This document shows positions 36,480 to 43,953 of a stretch of DNA of 64,000 nucleotides, piece after piece. A program made the translations under genes and the position numbers. A model generated the notes under the pieces. That model did not search any database, was not told the origin of the DNA, and saw only the letters and a list, made by a program, of their open reading frames with translations. How positions within the stretch are numbered: position 1 is the stretch's first letter; every line of letters begins with the position of its first letter. This stretch comes from Desulfobulbaceae bacterium BRH_c16a (GTDB lineage: Bacteria > Desulfobacterota > Desulfobulbia > Desulfobulbales > Desulfocapsaceae), in assembly GCA_000961725.1 (NCBI GenBank), contig LADS01000008.1, positions 1-64,000 of the forward strand. Direction: 5' to 3'.

Positions 36480-36948
36480 GTTAGATTCTAAAATCTGTAT
36501 ATAGCCTTTTGATTTTACAACAGAAAAAAAATTGATCGGCGGGATAAAACTACCGACTTTTGCCTCGACTTGCGGGATAAAACTACCTTGACCTGCGGGA
36601 TAAAACTACCGACCCCTCTGACCTGCGGGGTAAAACTACCGATATTTTTGCGACCTGCGGGGTAAAACTACCGACTTTTTTACGACCTGCGGGGTAAAAC
36701 TACCGACTTTTTTGTAACCTGCGGGGTAAAACTACCGCCGTTTCATGACCTGCGGAATAAAACTACCGCGACTTGCGGCATAAAACTACCGACCTGCGGG
36801 GTAAAACTACCGCGACCTGCGGCATAAAACTACCGCCTCATGTCTGAAAACCCCACAAAGTCATGATGTCACAATGTAAGTGATTGTGATTTTGTGACTT
36901 TGTGTAATATTGAATTTGTGTTCACGACCTGCGGGGTAAAACTACCGC
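36480..36948 (+). repeat. oriV: iteron-type plasmid replication origin
   Basis: Twelve copies of an 18-bp iteron, TGCGGGGTAAAACTACCG or close variants, all on the same strand. Their GCGG cores start at 36539, 36572, 36595, 36625, 36657, 36689, 36721, 36752, 36775, 36796, 36819 and 36931. Spacings are 21-23 or 30-33 bp (two or three helical turns), then one 112-bp gap with A+T-rich, TGTGA-containing sequence. An A+T-rich stretch (36480-36535) flanks the array. The last iteron ends two bases from the initiator stop codon, so the array lies 3' of the initiator gene. Multiple co-oriented iterons beside a rep gene define an origin of theta-replicating plasmids. Confidence 0.88.
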
Positions 36949-37995
36949 CTACCCTTCTTCCACCATCGACAGTCTCTTGTTTGACCGCTTGGTTTCACTA
37001 ATAAAATCATGATCTGGGAATAAATCGTATTTGGCGTCAACTATAGCGTTTCGAGGTCCTCGTACCACCTCGGCCTCATATCTCATCAAAACCTTTTCTT
37101 TAATTAATTCCCGCAGCGACTCTTCAAGTTTCCGCTTATTGTCGTTAGCCTTTTTGCAATCAAGCAATCCACTGTCACGTGCGACCGATGACAGGGTTAT
37201 GGTGTACGACGACAGAAGACTTGCTTGGGTAAAATTGTGAGATAGTCTTTTATGCAGATATCTTGAGAGTTGCCCTTTCAAACGCATCATCAACCCGTAG
37301 TTATATTGTCGGTATTTAATGCGCTGTATCCCTTCCGTGACCAATGCGCTAAAATCAACATACCAACGACTATCAGGGTTATTATTCAGATCTTCGCGAG
37401 TTACAGCCATGAGCGTAGTTAAGGGCGATGTTTCGTAGAAAGAATTTCCATCTGGAGAGGAAATTTGTACAGAGGTCCTTCTCAAAATCTTTAACGATTC
37501 CACAACCTGATAATATGAAAAAGTATGCCCCTGCTCACTCAATTCTTTTCGCAACTGGTGAAGTGTGAACGACACTCCACTCCGATCTCCGTCTAAATAG
37601 CCATTGCCGACACCGCAGGCTAGTTTTCTTAAAACATCTTCAACAAGCTCCTCTCTTGCGCTCGGATAAAACTCTTTATCCTTACCATCTACGGTTAACC
37701 TTGCTGGTCGTAATGTCACGACCATCTCGTTTTTTCTAAAAACAAATTTTCTTTCGATTGTTGGTAAAAATCCATTTTTTCGAAGATCTTCTTGCGCGCG
37801 CTTCGTTATATAATATTTGGGAACAGCATCCCAAAGTTCGATTGTGTTTGACAGTGATAGCCGCTCATCTGGTGAGTTGCATAAAAAATCCTGAAAGAGA
37901 GATAATTGTTTCGCATGGAAAGCTTGTGTGGCCGGTGGCATTGGATTTTCCGATTCTTTAATCAAAGCGTTCTCCATTACAGCTATGCTGTGCAA
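36949..37995 (-). CDS. repA: plasmid replication initiator (RepA/TrfA-like)
   Basis: A 348-residue basic protein. Central and C-terminal parts look like paired winged-helix domains (LHQLRKELSEQGHTFSYYQVVESLKILRRTSVQI, and YNYGLMMRLKGQLSRYLHKRLSHNF followed by LSSVARDSGLLDCKKANDNKRKLEESLRELI), the layout of initiators that bind iterons. Twelve iterons directly beyond its stop are the likely target. Two starts are possible, ATG 37995 and ATG 37977 (MENALIKES). Repeat copy 2 begins 9 bases upstream of the first, so its promoter must lie within or beyond that element. The family call is by architecture and context. Confidence 0.82.
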   Translation of the reverse strand: MHSIAVMENALIKESENPMPPATQAFHAKQLSLFQDFLCNSPDERLSLSNTIELWDAVPKYYITKRAQEDLRKNGFLPTIERKFVFRKNEMVVTLRPARLTVDGKDKEFYPSAREELVEDVLRKLACGVGNGYLDGDRSGVSFTLHQLRKELSEQGHTFSYYQVVESLKILRRTSVQISSPDGNSFYETSPLTTLMAVTREDLNNNPDSRWYVDFSALVTEGIQRIKYRQYNYGLMMRLKGQLSRYLHKRLSHNFTQASLLSSYTITLSSVARDSGLLDCKKANDNKRKLEESLRELIKEKVLMRYEAEVVRGPRNAIVDAKYDLFPDHDFISETKRSNKRLSMVEEG

Positions 37996-38003
37996 AAAAA
38001 TCC

Positions 38004-38165
38004 GGTATCAAAAACTCTTCCCGGGTTTGGTCCGGATCGTGCTTTCCGGTATCAAAAAAACAGCGGCCGGCGCTCCCCAGGACACCAACCTGATACCAAA
38101 ATGTTTTCCAACAATCGCCGGCACCGGGTGGATATGGTGCCGGTTGCTTTGCTGGCCGGTATCAT
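38004..38165 (+). repeat. four-box GGTATCA element, copy 2
   Basis: Boxes: GGTATCA 38004-38010, GGTATCA 38048-38054, TGATACC 38091-38097, GGTATCA 38158-38164 (steps 44, 43, 67). It fills the gap between the initiator start (37995) and the stop of the next gene (38162). AATCGCCGGCACCGG lies between boxes 3 and 4. Confidence 0.85.
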
Positions 38166-38623
38166 TTAAAACACGTAAGCGCTTTTTTCATCACTTCAAA
38201 AACTACGGCATAAATCTCTTTATCTTTGCTCGCAGATCGACCAGCAACATTTAAAACCTCTATCTGATTTTTATCAACCCAAAGTAATAAATCATCTGCT
38301 GCAGCATCGACTGAATATTTGTTCATATCAAGATACAAGTATGGTTTTTTCCGATCAACAGCAATCTTTTTGGTCAACGAGGATCCTCCTGAGAGTTTAC
38401 CGTGAACAAATATTACAGTTCCGTCTGAATCAATAATATTTTGTTTCGTTCTCTTCGGATAACCATCGGTCGGCATTTCCTGAACCTGGTATCTTGCGTC
38501 TAAAGGCCCGGCTTCGGTTCGCCGCCCCTTCGGGATCCAACCGTCATAAGGAAACCCGCAAGCCATTGCCGCATCAATCCCGGCAATATCGGCCCCGGTT
38601 TGACAACCTGAAACAATTTTCAT
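38162..38623 (-). CDS. SLOG-like putative molybdenum-carrier family protein
   Basis: A 153-residue Rossmann-like protein. It starts MKIVSGCQTGADIAGIDAAM and continues GWIPKGRRTEAGPLDARY, then QEMPTDGYPKRTKQNIIDSDGTVIFVHGKLSGGSSLTKKIA. These blocks match proteins annotated as putative molybdenum carrier, part of the nucleotide-binding SLOG/YpsA-like superfamily. The real role is not known for most members; some superfamily members sense or process nucleotides in defence systems. The frame opens at 38656, but ATG 38623 gives the conserved N-terminus. It is encoded upstream of the initiator on the same strand, separated by repeat copy 2. Confidence 0.75.
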   Translation of the reverse strand: MKIVSGCQTGADIAGIDAAMACGFPYDGWIPKGRRTEAGPLDARYQVQEMPTDGYPKRTKQNIIDSDGTVIFVHGKLSGGSSLTKKIAVDRKKPYLYLDMNKYSVDAAADDLLLWVDKNQIEVLNVAGRSASKDKEIYAVVFEVMKKALTCFK

Positions 38624-38659
38624 CAGCATAATTATCGACCAATAGACATTGAGCAAGGA

Positions 38660-38890
38660 TCAGTCACACGTGAAAAGAATTGCCTCAAATTTGTTCAAAT
38701 CGACCTCTTGCTGAGCTTGCCAAAGATCGTAATTATCCTGCATCAACAATCAGGGTATCGGCCCAAAACCTCCGAAAGCTTCAAGGCCTGCAGGAGAAAT
38801 ATCAGTTTTGCCGTTGAGTAGCCAGCTGAACAAATGAACCCTTTTAATAAATGCTTCTGGATGCAAAAGGCTATGTTGTTGAATCCACCA
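38660..38890 (-). pseudogene. remnant of a HigA-type antitoxin
   Basis: The minus strand reads LNGKTDISPAGLEAFGGFGP, then an in-frame TGA, then LLMQDNYDLWQAQQEVDLNKFEAILFTCD. GKxDISPxxxLxLxKxxGGSxxFWLxxQxxYDLWQAQ is the C-terminal pattern of HigA antitoxins. The stop codon and missing N-terminal helix-turn-helix show decay. No HigB toxin was found. Confidence 0.5.
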
Positions 38891-39318
38891 TTAACTTATT
38901 GGCAATCTTCATAATTAGCCACACTCCGGTTCTTTTACATCATTACGCTTTTACGTCATAACGGCATTGCGCTATTGTTATATAGCATAAATACGTAACA
39001 ACTCAATGTCATAAATACGATCATCTATAACCGCTTTATTTGACGACTAATATTCTTTCTGCGGTTGCAGTTGTTCCTTCCATCGCCGAAGGGAACACCT
39101 TGTCGAAGACAACATTTATAAAAGTTCCCGGAGTGGCCGCAGGTTGGCTCAGGGTGGATGACAGCAAAAAAGAGAATCAAAGGGAAAGCATTTTGACCGA
39201 TCAAAGAGAGGATAAGGGAACAAAGGGGGGCCACTCCGGGAACTGCTGTAGATTCGCCCGTAGGGCGTGAACTTTCGAGCCCCCGGTTCAACTGTTTCTG
39301 ATCCGGGGGGCTGCTTGC
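38891..39318. other. noncoding region with a 15-bp inverted repeat
   Basis: No gene is seen. GTTCCCGGAGTGGCC (39124-39138) and its perfect complement GGCCACTCCGGGAAC (39229-39243) enclose 90 bases. The left part (38900-39040) is A+T-rich. The repeat could be a recombination site or a large RNA hairpin beyond the ArdC-type gene. Confidence 0.45.
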
Positions 39319-40173
39319 TTATTCTTGCTCCGTGAAGTTTCTGTTTAAAATATAGTCTGCTGCCCGTTGGGCGGCCGCTGCAGCGTTTATGACCATCTTT
39401 TTGTCTTCTTTGAGTTTTGCAGACCAACTCTGTAAATATGCTGCTGAATTTTCAACGGTGGCGGGAAGTATGCCCGACTCGCCACAAAGAAAAGCGGCGG
39501 TCATCTCTGCAACGAGCTCCTCTTTGCTGTAATCTTCCGAACCGAACCGACTGCACGCCTGGACCTCTTTTCTTGCAAGTCTGCTCACGTGGCCAGTGCT
39601 GTGACCAAGTTCATGAAAAAGGACGCAATAAAACTTTTCTGCCTCGTCAAAGTCTTGAAAATATGGCATTTGAACAGAATCTTTTCCGGGGTAATAGCAG
39701 GCTTTATTCCCTCCAGCTTCTTCAATTATCGGTCGATTTTGCATCTCTGAAACAATTTTCTCGGCTTCCGCTATTGGTTCGAGTTCTACTGTTTCCGGTT
39801 CCTGCGGGGCCTCAACGCCTTCTATTTGGTCCAGATTAAAAACCGTGTAATATCGCAGCATAAAAACCTTTTTATCCTTCCCTGTCTCGGTATCTTGAGT
39901 CAAAAACGGCTTCCAAAAAACGATCTGTTTCCCTTTTTCCCTTTTGCGAACCATTCCGCCTTTCTCCTTTGCTTGTTTGAAACTCAGCCACCAGGGCGAG
40001 GAAAAACCAGAACAAGATAAAAGAAAAACATTTATCCCCCGATACTGTTTTCCCGTGATGAGATTTCTGTGGGCACTTCTCGCATTCCACGGTTTTTTCC
40101 AAGGAATAACGCCTTGTGACATTATTTCAAGAATCTGCTCGGTGATGATTTCATATACATTCGGATTTCCCAT
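39319..40173 (-). CDS. ArdC-type antirestriction protein
   Basis: A 284-residue protein. The N-terminal domain (about 1-125: NVYEIITEQILEIMSQGVIPWKKPW, GKQYRGINVFLLS, PWWLSFKQAKEKGG, RYYTVFNLDQIEG) is the ArdC/DUF1738-type ssDNA-binding fold. The C-terminal half is a zinc metallopeptidase-like domain with HELGHSTGH (187-195) and downstream EELVAEMTAAFLC. ArdC proteins protect incoming plasmid DNA from restriction during conjugation. The frame opens at 40200, but GGAGG before ATG 40173 fixes the start. Length matches the family. It lies among other leading-region genes, which suits early expression after transfer. Confidence 0.87.
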   Translation of the reverse strand: MGNPNVYEIITEQILEIMSQGVIPWKKPWNARSAHRNLITGKQYRGINVFLLSCSGFSSPWWLSFKQAKEKGGMVRKREKGKQIVFWKPFLTQDTETGKDKKVFMLRYYTVFNLDQIEGVEAPQEPETVELEPIAEAEKIVSEMQNRPIIEEAGGNKACYYPGKDSVQMPYFQDFDEAEKFYCVLFHELGHSTGHVSRLARKEVQACSRFGSEDYSKEELVAEMTAAFLCGESGILPATVENSAAYLQSWSAKLKEDKKMVINAAAAAQRAADYILNRNFTEQE

Positions 40174-40413
40174 TTTCAAACCTCCCTGGTAGTTGTTCAC
40201 CCGTTAGCATCTTGGCGAGTCACGGGCGGATTGAGCATCAGCGTTTAATGCTCCACTAAACTTAACAGCTTGTTATCTTGACCTTTTCAACATGTTTCCC
40301 CAGGTTTCTAAAACCTGGCTCCCAGAGGGAAAGAGCTTTTCCGAGAGAGCTTTCAAAAAAACGTAACCAACGGGCGCGTTTTCTTTGGAAGCTGCAAAAG
40401 AACGAAGTGACCA

Positions 40414-40520
40414 GGGGCCGTTAAGAGGATGCAAGGGCGGGATTGAAGTCCTTTTTTTCAGTGCTTTTCTGAAAAAAATCTCAATCCCCTCGCCTTGGCC
40501 CTTGCATCCTCTTAGGCCCC
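40414..40520. repeat. 107-bp nested hairpin (cruciform-forming)
   Basis: The outer arms are GGGGCC (40414-40419) with GGCCCC (40515-40520), continued after a 2-base bulge by a perfect 17-bp stem (40422-40438 with 40498-40514). Inside are GGGATTGA with TCAATCCC and TTTTTTCAG with CTGAAAAAA around a 7-base loop. No gene spans it. Such structures occur as single-strand origins, transfer or conversion signals, or stable RNAs. Confidence 0.75.
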
Positions 40521-40952
40521 GCAGCTACCGATCAAGCGCTCTTTGCTTGACTGACTAAGCTGTTGGCTGTGGGCTGTTGTGGTGGTTGTCGACGTCAGTC
40601 TGTGGGCTATAACTGACCGAAGGGAAGGCATCGCACACCTGACTTAAAATGCCCAATCAAGAAGGATGTAACTGTGCGGGGTATGTTTCCTGCGGACGCT
40701 GTCACCGCGGGAATAAATTCCACGGCACAACAGAAAAGAACCTGAAAATTCAAGGATAAGAGAGACAAAACTCTGAAAATAATTCGCAGAAATAAAGCTG
40801 GAGGATCGGCGCCGGCCGACTCGCCTTTTATCGCCAGCGGTGGCTGCAGCGCAGCGGAAAACGACGGAAATGAGATGAGGAAAGAGCGCGACGGCAGGGG
40901 ATCGGAAGCCGATCGACAACCAAAAACAAAAAGAGATGTTTCTCCTTATTCC
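40521..40952. other. noncoding stretch before repeat copy 3
   Basis: No credible gene. One open frame on the minus strand (40644-40919) has low-complexity Arg/Ser composition and no recognisable motif, so it is not called. Like the other two elements, copy 3 has its first box close to this side. Confidence 0.35.
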
Positions 40953-41113
40953 GGTATCAAAATCGTTCCCCGGGGTTTCTCCTGATCGCGCTTTCAGGTA
41001 TCAAAAAAGCAGCTGCAGGCACGCCCTAGCGAACCTAATTGATACCAAATGTTTTCCAACCATCGCCGGCGCCGGTCAGACCTCGCGCACCTGGTCCGGC
41101 TGGCTGGAATCAT
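40953..41113 (+). repeat. four-box GGTATCA element, copy 3
   Basis: Boxes: GGTATCA 40953-40959, GGTATCA 40997-41003, TGATACC 41040-41046, and a degenerate GGAATCA 41106-41112 (steps 44, 43, 66). CATCGCCGGCGCCGG lies between boxes 3 and 4. It ends 214 bases before the IHF/HU-like gene. Confidence 0.85.
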
Positions 41114-41327
41114 TGCAACCCTGGGCAAACTTGGTGGCCCTCCGGAGACCATTATAAGTTGTGATAAACCCTTCTCTTCGGTAAGTGCAGGGCAGAACAA
41201 CAGCAAACAGCTTAGTCGTAAATATATTCTAAATTTACAAGCACTTGATTGATTTTTTCACTTTTAAGGAATATGATCATCGAAAGGTATCTAACGGGTT
41301 TTAAAAGCAAATATATGGAGAAAACGA

Positions 41328-41618
41328 ATGACTCTCACCAAAGCAGATATTGTCGAGAAGGTATATGCCGCTCATGGAAGGATGACCAGGATCCAAGCTG
41401 TTGAGGCAGTCGAAGCTTTTCTGCGCCTGTCTAAAAGTACCCTTATAGAGGGATCGAACCTGAGGCTTAGCGGCTTCGGAAAATTCAATATCAGAGACAA
41501 GAACCCTCGAAGGGGACGAAACCCCAAAACCGGCGATGATCTGACACTCGATGCCAGAAGAGTTGTCACATTCAAACCATCGGGGAAATTAAAAGCGAAG
41601 ATTAACGAAGGTTCTTGA
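41328..41618 (+). CDS. IHF/HU-family DNA-bending protein
   Basis: A 96-residue protein with the complete HU/IHF fold: TKADIVEKVYAAHGRMTRIQAVEAVEAFLRLSKSTLIEGSNLRLSGFGKFNIRDK, then the DNA-intercalating arm RRGRNPKTGDDLTLDARRVVTFKPS with the conserved R-N-P. It is closer to IHF-alpha than to HU by the LRLSGFGKFNIRDK and GRNPKTG wording. It may bend DNA at the iteron origin, oriT or transposon ends. GGAG precedes the ATG. It is the first of several small co-oriented genes. Confidence 0.92.
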   Translation: MTLTKADIVEKVYAAHGRMTRIQAVEAVEAFLRLSKSTLIEGSNLRLSGFGKFNIRDKNPRRGRNPKTGDDLTLDARRVVTFKPSGKLKAKINEGS

Positions 41619-41808
41619 TTCCTTTCGGCGGAGGTCTGGAAAACTGCTGCCCTTGTTTTCAGTTCCAGGATTCGTGTGTTGACGACTGGGTAATGAAACC
41701 GGATATAACCACCCCCAACCTAATTGTCTTTATCAATGATCTCTGCTTCATCGATCAAGACACGGTGAATCAAACTTCGTGCGCAGCCAGGAAAGGGAGA
41801 GAAAAAAC

Positions 41809-41991
41809 ATGAAAAGAAAAATTGTTCATGAATGGAGAAATTGGCTTCTCGAGTATGTCTGTGATGAAGAATATGAATTATCTCAAAAAGACAATCTATC
41901 AGTTCTCCACAAGATTGTTGCCAAGAATGACATAGATGCGGAAAACCAATGCCAACAGATCATTAAACATGCCAAAGAAGCAGAAAATTGA
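41809..41991 (+). CDS. small hypothetical protein
   Basis: A 60-residue, mostly helical, charged protein (KRKIVHEWRNWLLEYVCDEEYELSQKDNLSVLHKIVAKNDIDAENQCQQIIKHAKEAEN). The frame opens at 41779, but the run AAAAAACATG gives ATG 41809 as the better start. No family is recognised. It lies in a run of small plus-strand genes with short gaps. Confidence 0.45.
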   Translation: MKRKIVHEWRNWLLEYVCDEEYELSQKDNLSVLHKIVAKNDIDAENQCQQIIKHAKEAEN

Positions 41992-42074
41992 TGATCATTT
42001 TGTCCATTGTTGATGACCAACCTCAAACCAGTGTACCTTGATATCGATGTGTCCGAAAAGGATTTAAGGAAGGT

Positions 42075-42314
42075 GTGATTTTGAAAGATATGTTCCCGGC
42101 CAAATGTGCCATTTGCGGTCAAGTGATTGCCCATCCCACAGAAGCATATTTTTTCCCGAAGGCGCAGTTGGTAACCCATCAAGTCTGCTTTGTAGAGTTA
42201 GCACATAAGTGCTTGTCCCCACCTCTAGATCCCGCAGTTTTCGATATTTTCAGAACATTAGGATTGATTGACGACGAACAAGACGTTCAAGAGCCTGAGG
42301 TGATTATCCATTAG
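42075..42314 (+). CDS. small CxxC protein, unknown
   Basis: Up to 79 residues, with a compact metal-site-like pattern: KCAICGQVI, then HQVCFVELAHKC. The Cys-x2-Cys plus His/Cys spacing suggests a zinc knuckle. The start is GTG 42075, TTG 42081 or ATG 42090; GGAAGG sits just before the first. It overlaps nothing and ends six bases before the ParB-like gene, so coexpression is likely. Confidence 0.45.
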   Translation: MILKDMFPAKCAICGQVIAHPTEAYFFPKAQLVTHQVCFVELAHKCLSPPLDPAVFDIFRTLGLIDDEQDVQEPEVIIH

Positions 42315-42319
42315 ATAAT

Positions 42320-42742
42320 ATGAGAAAAATATTGAAAGCCGATAAAGATTTCACGCCATGCCCCGCTGATATTGGTGATGAGCTGTACCCCAATGGAATT
42401 TTCGAGTTTAATATCTCAAAAATTCTCGAGTATATACATAAAGACCCTGCTGGCATTACTCTCGAGGAAGTCGCGGTAAGTGATTTTTTCAGGGGTTTTT
42501 CTTCTATCAACGAGTCTCATATGGACTCGGTTGAGCTTTCAATGCCGGTAATATTGGCTGAAATTTCTCCTGAACAATACAACTTGATTGATGGCCACCA
42601 CAGAATGGAAAAAGCGCGTAGGACGGGAGTCAAAAGCATACTCGCGTACAAGCTGAACGTTGAGCAGCACATGAAATTTTTGACCAGCAAAAAGGCATAC
42701 TTAATCTACGTTGAATACTGGAACAGCAAACTGAAAAAGTGA
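42320..42742 (+). CDS. ParB-like nuclease-domain protein
   Basis: A 140-residue protein whose C-terminal half has the ParB/sulfiredoxin-fold signature: SVELSMPVILAEISPEQYNLIDGHHRMEKARRTGVKSILAYKL. DGHHR with the following Arg-rich helix is the nucleotide-binding box. It lacks the helix-turn-helix and dimer domain of plasmid partition ParB proteins, so it is more likely a stand-alone ParB-fold enzyme or nuclease than a centromere-binding protein. No ParA gene is present in the window. Confidence 0.7.
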   Translation: MRKILKADKDFTPCPADIGDELYPNGIFEFNISKILEYIHKDPAGITLEEVAVSDFFRGFSSINESHMDSVELSMPVILAEISPEQYNLIDGHHRMEKARRTGVKSILAYKLNVEQHMKFLTSKKAYLIYVEYWNSKLKK

Positions 42743-42761
42743 AAAGAGGGTCGGCTGCCCC

Positions 42762-43055
42762 ATGTCCAGGGAGTGGTGTAGCGGCAAAAAACGGGGGAAA
42801 TCAAAATTGCCAAGATCTATGAAAAAGTCTGATGATCCATATACAATCGTGAGGCGGATTGATTGGATACGGAACCATTTGTTGTATGGTCAATCTTTCA
42901 ACAGCACTGATGTGGTTGCAGAATTTAATGTCTCAGCCAGGACGGCACATCGAGATATTCGTTTTGTTCGCGAAGAGTATTTTGGTGATCAATTGAAATA
43001 TGACATCGTAACGCGGTCATACTATTTGAACTATACCGCCCAAAAGGTCTCATGA
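42762..43055 (+). CDS. DeoR/WYL-like helix-turn-helix protein
   Basis: Up to 97 residues with a winged-helix segment (IVRRIDWIRNHLLYGQSFNSTDVVAEFNVSARTAHRDIRFVREEYFGDQLKYD). This is the N-terminal HTH of DeoR- and WYL-type regulators, without their effector domain. ATG 42819 (MKKSDDPYT) is an alternative start that removes a basic leader. It probably regulates nearby plasmid genes; the four-box elements are possible targets, but nothing in the sequence shows that. Confidence 0.65.
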   Translation: MSREWCSGKKRGKSKLPRSMKKSDDPYTIVRRIDWIRNHLLYGQSFNSTDVVAEFNVSARTAHRDIRFVREEYFGDQLKYDIVTRSYYLNYTAQKVS

Positions 43056-43105
43056 TTGCGGGAGCTAGAGAGTTAAATTGATTTAAGGAATAAGGATGTA
43101 GCGCT

Positions 43106-43807
43106 ATGAATAGAATGAAATGTTTGCTGATACACCTCATCATCCTTCTCTTATTATTGCCAGCAGGCCTCTCTTTCTCACAAACAATCACCGGCAAAGT
43201 AATTTCAGTTGCTGATGGCGACACAATAACGATCCTCACCTCAAATAAAGAACAGATCAAATTAAGATTATCTGGTGTCGATACCCCGGAAGGTGGTCAA
43301 GCATGGGGGCAAAAAGCGAAGGCCTTCACCTCATCCATGGTAAAAGGAAAACAAGTAAGAGTCGAGCCAAAGACCATTGATCGATATGGAAGAACTGTGG
43401 CCATAGTCTTCGTTAATGGTAAGAATTTAAACGAACAAATAGTGGCGTATGGTCATGGTTGGGTCTACAGGAATTACTGCAAGGCAAGTTATTGTGATAA
43501 CTGGCTGAAACTTGAGGCTACTGCTCGTGATGCTCAGGTTGGTCTATGGGCAGACAAAAGCAATATTACCCCACCATGGGAGTGGCGACAGCAACAGAGA
43601 AATAGCAACAATGCTGCCAGCGTTAGGGGTGGAAATAAATCATATTTGACCGGTAATTCAGGGTCCTATCACGGAAACATCAAGAGCCATGTTTTCCATG
43701 GTTCAGGATGTCAGCATTATAATTGCAAAAATTGTACTGTGAGGTTTGGATCGATTCAAGAAGCTATTGGTTCTGGATATCATGGGCATAGAGATTGTGT
43801 TAAGTGA
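43106..43807 (+). CDS. secreted thermonuclease-like protein with Cys-rich tail
   Basis: A 233-residue exported nuclease. A signal peptide (1-25, LLIHLIILLLLLPAGLSFS) comes before a staphylococcal-nuclease domain (about 27-155). Active-site blocks are VADGDTITI (Ca-binding Asp), KLRLSGVDTPE (Arg and Glu) and DRYGRTVAIV (Arg). The tail (about 188-233, KSHVFHGSGCQHYNCKNCTVRFGSIQEAIGSGYHGHRDC) is an Ada-like Cys/His zinc-site domain often found behind such nucleases. It would degrade nucleic acid in the periplasm or outside. Plasmid versions of this gene (ParB/Nuc types) are common in transfer regions. Confidence 0.88.
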   Translation: MNRMKCLLIHLIILLLLLPAGLSFSQTITGKVISVADGDTITILTSNKEQIKLRLSGVDTPEGGQAWGQKAKAFTSSMVKGKQVRVEPKTIDRYGRTVAIVFVNGKNLNEQIVAYGHGWVYRNYCKASYCDNWLKLEATARDAQVGLWADKSNITPPWEWRQQQRNSNNAASVRGGNKSYLTGNSGSYHGNIKSHVFHGSGCQHYNCKNCTVRFGSIQEAIGSGYHGHRDCVK

Positions 43808-43953
43808 CCCTGTAGATAAACAGGCTTAAATAGGGGTAAATTATAAGCTCCATTCGGATCACTGAGAAATTCCAAACAAGACTGGCTTCAATAACCGGGA
43901 CATGAACATGGATTTGGTATAAGTGCCCACCCCCCAGCCAAATGCGATACGCA

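Noticed and set aside
36539..36948. CRISPR array, suggested by regular repeats with spacers
   Set aside because: Repeats are 18 bp with spacers of only 3-15 bp, variable phase of two or three helical turns, and no cas genes. They sit beside a replication initiator, so they are iterons.
40644..40919. Minus-strand 91-residue open frame
   Set aside because: Arg/Ser-rich low-complexity product with no motif, no good ribosome binding site and no family resemblance.
42320..42742. Plasmid partition ParB
   Set aside because: It has only the nucleotide-binding fold, lacks the helix-turn-helix and dimer domains, and there is no ParA gene nearby.
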